A DNA stretch of 64,000 nucleotides from Moraxella macacae 0408225. GTDB taxonomy: Bacteria > Pseudomonadota > Gammaproteobacteria > Pseudomonadales > Moraxellaceae. The notes beneath the pieces were generated by a model. It was not told where the DNA came from, did not search any database, and saw only the letters and a program-made list of their open reading frames with translations. The stretch spans positions 1-64,000 of the forward strand of contig NZ_ANIN01000001.1 of assembly GCF_000320365.1 (NCBI RefSeq), given 5' to 3'. This document shows, in pieces, positions 1 through 6,810 of the stretch. Numbering within the stretch: the stretch's first letter is position 1; every line of letters begins with the position of its first letter. The translations under genes and the position numbers were made by a program.

Positions 1-22
1 CTAGGATGAGAGTATTAGACAT
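1..22 (-). CDS. 5' end of a further KilA-N antirepressor copy (partial)
   Basis: The first seven codons of another antirepressor gene run off the left edge. The bases are identical to the start of the complete KilA-N gene whose ATG lies at 1119, and the same ribosome-binding site (GGAG, about 7 bases before ATG) precedes them. Whether the rest is a full KilA-N copy or a hybrid cannot be seen. A collapsed or artificially duplicated assembly at a contig end is possible. Confidence 0.5.
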
Positions 23-265
23 TACTGTCTCCGAATGATTAGTTGATATAGAAGTCGCACAGTGCTTAGTAGGCATAGGGCGACGGGCTTCAACTACCGC
101 ATTCGGACGGCGGAGCTTATTTCCACGGCTGTGGTGTTGCATTAGGCTCTCTCGACCCGTCATAGACGTGTGTTTTATGCGTGTAGGCACGACAAAAGTC
201 GTAGGCATAAAAATGCCGCAAGGTAACGGATGCGGATAACCGCCGAATGAAATAGTAGTACCGTT

Positions 266-294
266 ATCGTACACTGTTTGAGTGGTGGTGTCAA
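266..294 (-). promoter_or_regulatory. Sigma-70-like promoter of the leftmost antirepressor cassette
   Basis: On the minus strand TTGACA is followed after 17 bases by TACGAT. The block is identical to those at 1363-1391 and 2490-2518, although the surrounding leaders differ. It lies about 240 bases upstream of the start codon at 22. Confidence 0.6.
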
Positions 295-348
295 GAGAAT
301 GGTGATTTTGGATAAGCTCAAAGTTAAGCGGTGGGCGTTTATTATTCA

Positions 349-1119
349 TTATGCACCCCCTAATACTTTACGCAATTCTTTGGCGTAACCAATGCTTTCT
401 ATGTTATATGCCAAATCATTGGCATAAGCGGTACTGGATTCTTCTATAGCCTGTATGGCTTGCCAAACACTGTCATCATCACCCATGCAGATACGGCGGA
501 TTAATTGCTTTTCTGTTTCACGGCGACAGGTTATATAAGTGCGCAATATTCTCTCAATGCGATACAGCTCGTTTTTGACAATATTTAGCTGATCATAGCG
601 AATATCGGTAACACTGTTTACTTCACACAATGAACGCAAACGAGCATAAATGACATTGGTAGCCGTGATGTCGTAAAACGCATTCTTTGCAATCAGTAAC
701 ACAGCACGGCGAAGATTGCCATAGTCAGATTGGGAGAGTTTGGGGGATTGGGGCTTGGATTGTGAGGCAACTTTGGTACAAGGGACAAACCTGCCTTGTG
801 TCATAGCATCAAACGCACGAATGACTATTAGACTAAATTTTGGGCTAATCCACATGGCATAGCGATAGACCAGTTCTTTGCAGACATAGGTGCCACGATT
901 TATACCGCCATTGACTGTCTTAACTGCCACTGTTGGAATTCCAACAGTGAAATTTTGGCTTTCAATTTCAGTAATTAAGGCTTGAGTTTCTTGATTTTGC
1001 AAAAAGAATGTTGGGCGATGGCGGTTTTCGCTACCACTTGCTTTATGTAGATCGTTTAAAGAGTACAAATCGCCAAGCATGCCGATGGTCATATCGGCTA
1101 GGATGAGAGTATTAGACAT
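349..1119 (-). CDS. KilA-N domain phage antirepressor-type protein
   Basis: About 256 residues, starting at the internal ATG at 1119, which has GGAG 7 bases upstream. The open frame continues back to 1446, but that extension covers a promoter-like block and a leader, so I do not accept it as coding. Residues about 10-110 resemble a KilA-N DNA-binding domain (LYSLNDLHKASG, then KTVNGGINRGTYVCKELV, then YAMWISPKFSLIVIRAFD). The last ~135 residues form a domain identical to that of the neighbouring Bro-N protein and contain a charged helical stretch. Such proteins in phages act as antirepressors or regulators of host interaction; the target here is inferred to be the CI-like repressor nearby. 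The stop codon overlaps an in-frame ATG at 349 by one base, a by-product of the repeat. Confidence 0.75.
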   Translation of the reverse strand: MSNTLILADMTIGMLGDLYSLNDLHKASGSENRHRPTFFLQNQETQALITEIESQNFTVGIPTVAVKTVNGGINRGTYVCKELVYRYAMWISPKFSLIVIRAFDAMTQGRFVPCTKVASQSKPQSPKLSQSDYGNLRRAVLLIAKNAFYDITATNVIYARLRSLCEVNSVTDIRYDQLNIVKNELYRIERILRTYITCRRETEKQLIRRICMGDDDSVWQAIQAIEESSTAYANDLAYNIESIGYAKELRKVLGGA

Positions 1120-1362
1120 TACTGTCTCCGAATGATTAGTTGATATAGAAGTCGCACAGTGCTTAGTAGGCATAGGGCGACGGGCTTCAACTACCGCATT
1201 CGGACGGCGGAGCTTATTTCCACGGCTGTGGTGTTGCATTAGGCTCTCTCGACCCGTCATAGACGTGTGTTTTATGCGTGTAGGCACGACAAAAGTCGTA
1301 GGCATAAAAATGCCGCAAGGTAACGGATGCGGATAACCGCCGAATGAAATAGTAGTACCGTT
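1120..1362 (-). promoter_or_regulatory. Long 5' leader of the KilA-N gene
   Basis: About 240 bases lie between the promoter-like block at 1363-1391 and the ATG at 1119. The open frame through it reads like the low-complexity Icd/Ash-type leader ORFs annotated in P4- and P1-like elements. On the minus strand there is a small hairpin (ACGAC, TTTT loop, GTCGT), enclosed more distantly by TATGC and GCATA. A regulatory RNA role is inference. Confidence 0.4.
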
Positions 1363-1391
1363 ATCGTACACTGTTTGAGTGGTGGTGTCAA
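1363..1391 (-). promoter_or_regulatory. Sigma-70-like promoter of the KilA-N cassette
   Basis: TTGACA and TACGAT with a 17-base spacer on the minus strand. The 29-base block is shared exactly with the Bro-N cassette (2490-2518), while flanking bases differ. The spacer contains an imperfect inverted repeat (ACACT / AGTGG) that could be an operator. Read as protein, this block produces the common string DTTTQTVYD, which argues that the longer reading frames are not real. Confidence 0.65.
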
Positions 1392-1445
1392 GAGAATGGT
1401 GATTTTGGATAAGCTCAAAGTTAAGCGGTGGGCGTTTATTATTCA

Positions 1446-2228
1446 TTATGCACCCCCTAATACTTTACGCAATTCTTTGGCGTAACCAATGCTTTCTATG
1501 TTATATGCCAAATCATTGGCATAAGCGGTACTGGATTCTTCTATAGCCTGTATGGCTTGCCAAACACTGTCATCATCACCCATGCAGATACGGCGGATTA
1601 ATTGCTTTTCTGTTTCACGGCGACAGGTTATATAAGTGCGCAATATTCTCTCAATGCGATACAGCTCGTTTTTGACAATATTTAGCTGATCATAGCGAAT
1701 ATCGGTAACACTGTTTACTTCACACAATGAACGCAAACGAGCATAAATGACATTGGTAGCCGTGATGTCGTAAAACGCATTCTTTGCAATCAGTAACACA
1801 GCACGGCGAAGATTGCCATAGTCAGATTGGGAGAGTTTGGGGGATTGGGAGATTGGTGGCTGTATAGGTGTGATGACAGGCTCGCCCACTTCTTTGTCCA
1901 AAATATCCAGTACCCATTTGCGAAAATCTTTGGCAACGGCTGTGCGAGCAAACATGGCAATTAAGTGGCAGCCACGTAAGCTGAAAATCCGAGTGGATGT
2001 TTGTAAATTAGTAGAGTTTTTCGAGACGGTCAAATTGACCGTTTGGGGATTTGTAATGACTTGTGTCATGCCTGACGAGAATTCGTCAGCATTGCGATTG
2101 TAAATGCGAGTAACGCTGTCAGTGTGAGCGTAACCCAAAGCCCTAGCCAGTTCAACAGAAGTTAGATAAATTTGGGTATTGTGACAGACAGGCGTAAGGG
2201 TTACGCCGTTAAATGAGAGTGCTTTCAT
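1446..2228 (-). CDS. Bro-N domain phage antirepressor-type protein
   Basis: About 260 residues from the ATG at 2228, which follows an AAGAGAA stretch. The frame is open further up to 2573, but that part spans promoter and leader. Residues about 1-120 match the Bro-N fold: a short beta start (LSFNGVTLTPVC), LTSVELARALGYAHTDSV, then RIFSLRGCHLIAMFARTAVA and FRKWVLDILD. After a Pro/Gln-rich linker the last ~135 residues are identical to the C-terminus of the KilA-N protein downstream. Bro-N proteins are known in phages as antirepressors that bind DNA or a repressor. Together the genes look like interchangeable DNA-binding heads on one common tail. Confidence 0.8.
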   Translation of the reverse strand: MKALSFNGVTLTPVCHNTQIYLTSVELARALGYAHTDSVTRIYNRNADEFSSGMTQVITNPQTVNLTVSKNSTNLQTSTRIFSLRGCHLIAMFARTAVAKDFRKWVLDILDKEVGEPVITPIQPPISQSPKLSQSDYGNLRRAVLLIAKNAFYDITATNVIYARLRSLCEVNSVTDIRYDQLNIVKNELYRIERILRTYITCRRETEKQLIRRICMGDDDSVWQAIQAIEESSTAYANDLAYNIESIGYAKELRKVLGGA

Positions 2229-2489
2229 GGGTTGGTTCTCTTGATAATGGTTGTTGCCATCACCAAAAGACGCCAATCTAAATGGTGATGGATTGCACGG
2301 AATTGGCGTACCGCTCAAGAGAAACGGCGAGCATTTCTGCTCTCCCGTACAATCCACCATAAGGCACGCACAAGGCGTGGATAGGTTATATGTACAAAAA
2401 CACACGCATTTTTTGTAGCAGTGCGTGTTCTTGCCACTCTTGAAAATCGGAACGCCAATTCCGACACCTGATTTGGCAGGTGCAGACAT
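2229..2489 (-). ncRNA. Ash-like leader with complementary 12-mers (possible P4-type immunity RNA)
   Basis: The leader of the Bro-N gene, about 260 bases between promoter and ATG. Read as protein it gives SAPAKSGVGIGVP and, later, GTPIPCNPSP, strings like those of the Ash family annotated in P4-like satellites. In the RNA, CGGAATTGGCGT (plus-strand 2452-2463) is perfectly complementary to ACGCCAATTCCG (plus-strand 2298-2309), and the first element can also fold as TCGGAA, six-base loop, TTCCGA. P4 immunity uses such complementary leader segments (seqA, seqB, seqC) to end transcription early. Structure seen; function inferred. Confidence 0.4.
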
Positions 2490-2518
2490 ATCGTACACTG
2501 TTTGAGTGGTGGTGTCAA
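2490..2518 (-). promoter_or_regulatory. Sigma-70-like promoter of the Bro-N cassette
   Basis: TTGACA at 2513-2518 and TACGAT at 2490-2495 on the minus strand, with a 17-base spacer. It is identical to the block in front of the KilA-N leaders. Transcription would run through the 260-base leader into the antirepressor array. Confidence 0.65.
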
Positions 2519-2602
2519 TAGATACTACAGTGCTGTATTTACACTGCACTTGATTTTTGTTGTGTTTTGTCATACAATTTGTCTTGTTAAGTTATATCCA
2601 CT

Positions 2603-2634
2603 AGCCTATCAGTTACCGCTGATGGGCTTTTTAG
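2603..2634 (+). terminator. Rho-independent terminator on the plus strand
   Basis: AGCCTATCAG, six-base loop, CTGATGGGCT, then a T run, in plus orientation only. No plus-strand gene lies upstream of it in the window, while all neighbouring genes run on the minus strand. It may end an unannotated plus-strand RNA antisense to the leader. Confidence 0.6.
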
Positions 2635-2639
2635 TGTGC

Positions 2640-2855
2640 TTAAAGCTGATGTTCGTAAAGATCAGGTCTTAATTCATAAGTTGGTATGCCTGTGGCTTTG
2701 CTGATTTTAAGAGCGTAAGTGGCACTGGCTTGTTTATCGCGATTAAGCATGACACCGATGTGAGTTTGGTTTTTACAGCCTATGGCTTTTGCAAGTTTTT
2801 TGCGACTGCCTGCAATTTCTACCGCCTTTTGGAGTGCTTCAAGGGGCGTTGTCAT
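2640..2855 (-). CDS. YdaS/Cro-like small DNA-binding regulator
   Basis: A protein of 71 residues with a helix-turn-helix: LQKAVEIAGSRKKLAKAIG is followed by a recognition-helix region (NQTHIGVMLNRDK) and ATYALKISKATG with a C-terminal RPDL, as in YdaS_antitoxin/Cro-type proteins of lambdoid prophages. AAAGG lies about 9 bases before the ATG. It is divergent from the CI-like repressor gene at 3031 and shares its 175-bp control region, the usual cI/cro arrangement. The antirepressor array lies downstream in the same orientation but has its own promoters. The Cro-like role is inferred from position and family. Confidence 0.75.
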   Translation of the reverse strand: MTTPLEALQKAVEIAGSRKKLAKAIGCKNQTHIGVMLNRDKQASATYALKISKATGIPTYELRPDLYEHQL

Positions 2856-2934
2856 ACAAAAATACCTTTGTAGTTAAAACAACCCAATTTTAAAACTTTT
2901 GTATTCTAAATTCAAGATATTTTTTATTTAGATA

Positions 2935-2952
2935 ATAATACAATTGTATTAT
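2935..2952. promoter_or_regulatory. Perfect 18-bp palindrome, likely CI/Cro operator
   Basis: ATAATACAATTGTATTAT is a perfect palindrome between the two divergent regulator genes. A related half-site (TTTGTATT) occurs at about 2899, and more half-sites (AAATAC / GTATTT) lie upstream of the gene at 3891. Location and symmetry suggest the operator for the CI-like or Cro-like protein. Confidence 0.6.
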
Positions 2953-3030
2953 ACAATATATCTACATTGTTAGACTTTACCCATTAACCCATTTTTAAGC
3001 GGTAACATACCGCAATAAGAGGACTGTAAT

Positions 3031-3699
3031 ATGTCAAGACAAACATTTGGAGAGCGCGTCAGATACGTCCGTGAGCTAAGAAATTTAACCCAACAACAGC
3101 TTGCAGACATGGCAAGTTGCCAACAAGGAACGATTAACGCCATTGAAAGTCGCAGAGCCAACCAAAGCCGTTACGCTCGCAATATCGCTCTTGCTCTAAA
3201 TGTAAATCTTGATTGGCTTTTGTTTGGCAAGGGAGTCATGGAAGTGAGCGACCAAAACACAATTACGCAGATTGCGAGTTTTGATGAATATTCGCAAAAG
3301 AAAGACGTTGTGCCGATACATCACTACAATCCCCAACACAGGAAGAAACTTATGCTAGAAAAAACAACATTAGATGGCTTGGAAGTCGTACCGCAGGATG
3401 CACGGCTTGGTATAATTGTGGGCGACAGCATGTCGCCAATCATTAATCATGGGAGTGAAATCGCTTTTGATGTCAGTAAAAAACAAATTCGCAACGGCAA
3501 AATCTATGCTTTATCTGCCAACGATACGCTGTATTGTGCCTATCTACAAACCAAGCCTACACCGCACGGCGAGCAAGTACGCCTATTTTATGCCAATGCA
3601 GGGGTTTACCCAGATGAAACCATGTCAAGCGAGCAATTTTTTGCAACTTATGAAATTCTTGGTCATGTCTTTTGGTGGTCAAGTACGCAGAGTTGGTAA
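3031..3699 (+). CDS. CI-like XRE repressor with S24/LexA-type C-terminal domain
   Basis: A protein of 222 residues preceded by AAGAGG. Residues about 5-60 form an XRE helix-turn-helix (YVRELRNLTQQQLADMAS, then QGTINAIESRR). Residues about 120-215 form an S24 peptidase-like domain with GDSM; the catalytic serine would be Ser133. In LexA and cleavable CI proteins a lysine lies about 37 residues later, but here that place reads LYCAYL (Cys169-Ala170), and no lysine aligns. No clear Ala-Gly cleavage site is visible in the linker either. The repressor is therefore probably not inactivated by RecA-stimulated self-cleavage, which would give the nearby antirepressors a role. A strong terminator follows. 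Confidence 0.85.
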   Translation: MSRQTFGERVRYVRELRNLTQQQLADMASCQQGTINAIESRRANQSRYARNIALALNVNLDWLLFGKGVMEVSDQNTITQIASFDEYSQKKDVVPIHHYNPQHRKKLMLEKTTLDGLEVVPQDARLGIIVGDSMSPIINHGSEIAFDVSKKQIRNGKIYALSANDTLYCAYLQTKPTPHGEQVRLFYANAGVYPDETMSSEQFFATYEILGHVFWWSSTQSW

Positions 3700-3737
3700 T
3701 ACGCATTAAAACTTTTTCTTGCTTAGTCTGCCTTTTT

Positions 3738-3774
3738 ACCGCATGAATGCAAACCGTTCGTGCGGTTTTTATTT
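3738..3774 (+). terminator. Rho-independent terminator after the CI-like gene
   Basis: A ten-pair stem (ACCGCATGAA with TTCGTGCGGT, one G-U pair) around a nine-base loop, followed by TTTTTATTT. It lies 39 bases after the stop codon. Confidence 0.8.
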
Positions 3775-3834
3775 CCTTTTGTCTAAAAACAATAAGAATT
3801 TAGCAAATTTTTTCACAAATAAATACAAAATATC

Positions 3835-3875
3835 TTGCATTTTTAAATACGAATGTTTTAATATATTTGTATTTA
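3835..3875 (+). promoter_or_regulatory. Candidate repressed promoter for the right-hand phage genes
   Basis: TTGCAT (3835-3840) and TAATAT (3859-3864) with an 18-base spacer. An inverted pair, AAATACGAA and TTTGTATTT, overlaps the -10 region. The half-sites match those in the cI/cro control region, so the same repressor may silence this promoter. Confidence 0.4.
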
Positions 3876-3890
3876 AAAATGGAGACAATT

Positions 3891-4265
3891 ATGCCACTAC
3901 CAACATTACCCCTGCCTAAAATAAAAACCAATATAACTGAGGCAAACATAACTAAAGCAAATAATATCAAGAGGTTAACTACCGCCAAAGTTCGTAGTCA
4001 GCTTGCCAAAATCAATTTTACCACAGACCACGCTAAAATTTATAAGGCAAACGCCATTGCACATCTTTTGACATACGAGCGAAGTGTGGCAAATGGGAGT
4101 GAGATTGATTTGTCGGCGTTATTTGCAGTTTATTGCCACCTTGCTTGGTTGTCTGACCATGTGCATCTTATCCATGACAAACGAGTGCCACCACCGCAAA
4201 GGATATTTTTAGCCGATGCTTTGGCTTTTATCTTTAATACCTACGAAAAAATTCATACAGACTGA
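3891..4265 (+). CDS. Hypothetical phage protein
   Basis: A protein of 124 residues. The ATG at 3891 has GGAG 7 bases upstream, better than the in-frame ATG at 3867, which lies inside the operator-like repeat. The first 40 residues are basic and Pro/Lys-rich, then comes a helical region ending in FLADALAFIFNTYEKIH. I do not recognise a family. It lies 17 bases before the PrtN-like gene and probably shares its transcript. Confidence 0.6.
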   Translation: MPLPTLPLPKIKTNITEANITKANNIKRLTTAKVRSQLAKINFTTDHAKIYKANAIAHLLTYERSVANGSEIDLSALFAVYCHLAWLSDHVHLIHDKRVPPPQRIFLADALAFIFNTYEKIHTD

Positions 4266-4282
4266 TAATTTTAAGGATAATT

Positions 4283-4546
4283 ATGCAAATTTCCACGCAA
4301 GATTATTTATTTTTACAATTTGGAAGATTGGTTATATCGCTTGATGATGTATGTGCTGTATATTTCCCACAACTAAAACGCACACAAATTACGCGTAAAG
4401 CTGGCGAACAGGGATTTCCATTTCCTTGCTTTCGCTTGGTAGATAGCCAAAAAGCACCTTACTTTGTTCATGTATCAGAGCTTGCTAAAGCCTTTGATAA
4501 AGCACGCACGACGGTCAATTCTGATCACGCAAAACTTCACGCATAA
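4283..4546 (+). CDS. PrtN-like (pyocin activator family) protein, possible excisionase
   Basis: A protein of 87 residues resembling the PrtN family: an LQFGRLVISLDDVCAVYF start, then TRKAGEQGFPFPCFRLVDSQK and a helical end (FVHVSELAKAFDKAR). PrtN activates pyocin genes in Pseudomonas, and family members are common beside phage integrases, where they may act as transcription factors or recombination directionality factors. The 3' end overlaps the 3' end of the integrase gene by 32 bases, tail to tail. AAGGATAATT precedes the ATG. Confidence 0.7.
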   Translation: MQISTQDYLFLQFGRLVISLDDVCAVYFPQLKRTQITRKAGEQGFPFPCFRLVDSQKAPYFVHVSELAKAFDKARTTVNSDHAKLHA

Positions 4547-5648
4547 CTTCATCAAACGATAGCGTATAAGGGCGTTTATGTATTGAAACATAACGCTCCA
4601 AACTCGTCCAACTGTCATGCAATGACACTTCTTGTATCTGTGGAATGGTTAGCCCACGCTCAGCAAGCCTTGTACAAGCTTCATGACGCAAATCATGAAA
4701 ATGCAAATCATCAATTGCCAAAATATGGCACGCTTTGGTAAATTCCCCACAAATCGTCTTTTGATTGACAGGAATAAGCAGCGTTTCATCATAGCCCATG
4801 TTTAACACCTGTTTGTGCACCGATTTTAACTGTTCAATGATTTGACGCGTGTCATCATAAACCTTAAATTTTTTGTGGTTGCCCTTTGAGCCTTTGGGGT
4901 TTTTGACATCACGAACGACAAAACAATCCCCCATATCATCTGCTAAAGCAAGGCGAGCAATCTCACCTTGACGGCGAGCTGACACGATAGCAAACCACAT
5001 AATCAAGTGCATGGGCGTATTACCATTTTTTTGCCAACGTTTATAAAAATAAGCTGTCAGACGAATTAATTCATCAGACGACACAAGACGATCTCTTCTG
5101 CCTGATCGTGAGATATTGCGAGTTTTTTTCAGTTGTTTTAAAGCACGTTTTAGTGCGTTCATGTCAATATCCACGCCCCACATGATATTTGCATGATCAA
5201 GCACACCAAACAAATAAGCCATTTCATGCCCTATTGTGGAAGGTTTGATAGGCTCTAAAGCAAGGTGGGCAATGCCTTGTTTACGAACAGCAGCATGATT
5301 GGATATGTCAAGAGGCGACAACTTTGTGAGTGGTATTCTTGCAATATCAAATTTCTTAAGCAAGTTTAGTGAATTGATTTTGGTTCTACCAAAGTCATCA
5401 ATCTCATTCATATAGCGGTCTATGGCTTGCCCTACCGTCATATTTTTATCAATGCCTGTTGCCCCAAAAAACTGTTTTGGGTCATCTCTTAACTCAGCTT
5501 CTCGTGTGGCGATCCAACCTTGGGCGACTTTTTTATTTGCAAAAGTTTTGGCCTCTCGGTATGGTGGAAAGTCTTTTTTATTGATACGAATTTCAGCATG
5601 GTAATGTATCGTGCCGTCTTTTAATTTCTTTGTGCGTATACTACCCAT
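4515..5648 (-). CDS. int: Phage tyrosine integrase
   Basis: A protein of 377 residues. The N-terminal part (about 1-60) has the AP2-like arm-binding look (GTIHYHAEIRIN, KKVAQGWIATREAELR). A SAM-like core-binding domain follows, then the catalytic domain with Arg226 (SARRQGE), His318-Arg321 (HDLR), His344 and the nucleophile Tyr353 (LERYVSI). It is complete. AAAGG lies 8 bases before the ATG. The gene reads away from dusA, and the 137 bases between them hold three TACGCAA repeats. Insertion at dusA is a known hotspot for integrases of this kind, so this gene most likely placed the element here. Confidence 0.93.
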   Translation of the reverse strand: MGSIRTKKLKDGTIHYHAEIRINKKDFPPYREAKTFANKKVAQGWIATREAELRDDPKQFFGATGIDKNMTVGQAIDRYMNEIDDFGRTKINSLNLLKKFDIARIPLTKLSPLDISNHAAVRKQGIAHLALEPIKPSTIGHEMAYLFGVLDHANIMWGVDIDMNALKRALKQLKKTRNISRSGRRDRLVSSDELIRLTAYFYKRWQKNGNTPMHLIMWFAIVSARRQGEIARLALADDMGDCFVVRDVKNPKGSKGNHKKFKVYDDTRQIIEQLKSVHKQVLNMGYDETLLIPVNQKTICGEFTKACHILAIDDLHFHDLRHEACTRLAERGLTIPQIQEVSLHDSWTSLERYVSIHKRPYTLSFDEVMREVLRDQN

Positions 5649-5673
5649 ATTTTTGACCTTTATTTTAGAAATT

Positions 5674-5703
5674 TACGCAAAATTGTACGCAATTTTTACG
5701 CAA
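5674..5703. repeat. Three TACGCAA direct repeats, probable integrase arm sites
   Basis: TACGCAA begins at 5674, 5686 and 5697, spaced 12 and 11 bases, just upstream of int and dusA. Regularly spaced short direct repeats near the att site usually bind the integrase N-terminus. The crossover core is expected slightly to the right, in the 5' end of dusA (around 5830-5870). The matching attL would be beyond the left edge. Confidence 0.5.
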
Positions 5704-5785
5704 AAATCTATAAAAATAATCAAAAATACGTTAAAATACACTAAAATAAACTTAAATCAAAAACACCCAAAAGGTAATAAAATCA

Positions 5786-6772
5786 ATGCCTACACAACAA
5801 ATCAATTTAAAATCAGGCAATAAGCGTATTAGCACCGCCCCGATGGTTGACTGGTCGACAAAAGACTTTTTGACTTTTGCACGTTGGTTTAATCCACACA
5901 TACATTTATACACCGAAATGATTAGCACATCGGCAATTTTACACGGTGATAGCGATCACCATTTGCGTTTTTATGACAATCAGCATCCGCTTGTGTTACA
6001 GCTTGGTGGCTCTATGCCTGATGAACTTGCCAAATGCGCCAAACTTGGACAAGATTACGGCTATGATGAAATTAACCTAAATGTCGGCTGTCCTTCCGAT
6101 CGGGTTCAACATTACAAAATCGGTGCTTGCCTGATGAAAACTCCAACCCTTGTTGCCGATTGCGTAAAAGCCATGCAGGATAGTGTACAAATTCCCATAA
6201 CTGTCAAGCATCGCATTGGCATTGATGATTTTGACAGTTATGAATTTATGCGTGATTTTGTTGGTAAGGTTGCAGAATCAGGTTGCACACACTTTATCGT
6301 TCATGCTCGCATTGCGTGGTTAAATGGTTTATCACCGAAAGAAAACCGTGAAATTCCGCCCTTACGCTATGAAGATGTGTATCGCTTAAAACAAGAATTT
6401 AAGCATTTATACATTGAAATTAACGGCGGTATCAAAACCCTTGAGGCGGTAAAAACCCATTTAATGTATGTTGATGGTGTGATGATTGGACGTGAAAGTT
6501 ATCACAATCCGATGTTTTTAGGGCAATTAAACGAGCTTTGGAATCAAAAAATACCAACGCACCGCGAGATTTTTGCACAATTGATTGAATTTTTAATCCA
6601 ATGCGAAAAAAACAACACGCCCTTAACAACAATTATTCGTCATTATCTGGGTTTATTCCAAGGTTTAACAGGCAGTAGAAAATGGCGTCAAGCCTTAAGT
6701 GGCAAAAAATCACTCACCATTAGCCAAATTGAAAAAGCAGGTGAATCGGTTTTAACAACCAACCATTTATAA
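5786..6772 (+). CDS. dusA: tRNA-dihydrouridine synthase A
   Basis: A protein of 328 residues that reduces uridines in the tRNA D-loop (positions 20/20a in E. coli) with FMN and NADPH. The family motifs are clear: STAPMVDWS, LQLGG, EINLNVGCPSDRV with catalytic Cys102, KHRIGIDD and the DusA-specific ARIAWLNGLSPKENREIPPL. The first ~16 codons and the promoter now lie next to the integrase. In dusA-targeting elements the 5' end of the gene is rebuilt by the element, so expression may depend on prophage DNA. AAAGG lies 11 bases before the ATG. Confidence 0.95.
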   Translation: MPTQQINLKSGNKRISTAPMVDWSTKDFLTFARWFNPHIHLYTEMISTSAILHGDSDHHLRFYDNQHPLVLQLGGSMPDELAKCAKLGQDYGYDEINLNVGCPSDRVQHYKIGACLMKTPTLVADCVKAMQDSVQIPITVKHRIGIDDFDSYEFMRDFVGKVAESGCTHFIVHARIAWLNGLSPKENREIPPLRYEDVYRLKQEFKHLYIEINGGIKTLEAVKTHLMYVDGVMIGRESYHNPMFLGQLNELWNQKIPTHREIFAQLIEFLIQCEKNNTPLTTIIRHYLGLFQGLTGSRKWRQALSGKKSLTISQIEKAGESVLTTNHL

Positions 6773-6810
6773 AACCATCACAACAGCTTTATAATATCTT
6801 TATAACAGAT

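Larger units (their letters stand above)
1..752. repeat. Direct repeat copy 1 of the antirepressor cassette
   Basis: Bases 1-752 appear identical to 1098-1849, an offset of 1,097 bp. The repeat spans the start of one antirepressor gene, its leader and promoter, and the part of the upstream cassette that encodes the shared C-terminal domain. Identity stops where the two proteins diverge. The perfect match points to recent duplication or gene conversion, or to an assembly artefact; the repeat is cut by the window edge. Confidence 0.9.
1098..1849. repeat. Direct repeat copy 2 of the antirepressor cassette
   Basis: Partner of the repeat at 1-752. It holds the first codons and leader of the KilA-N gene plus the C-terminal half of the Bro-N gene. 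Past 1849 the sequence switches to the Bro-N N-terminal domain, which has no counterpart in the other copy. The module border therefore lies between the DNA-binding domain and the C-terminal domain. Confidence 0.9.

Noticed and set aside
1120-1446. N-terminal extension of the KilA-N ORF (about 109 residues)
   Set aside because: It reads across a consensus-like promoter and a leader, and a better ribosome-binding site precedes the internal ATG at 1119.
3719-3919. Small ORF of 66 residues after the CI-like gene
   Set aside because: It lies over the terminator and the operator/promoter region and lacks a ribosome-binding site.
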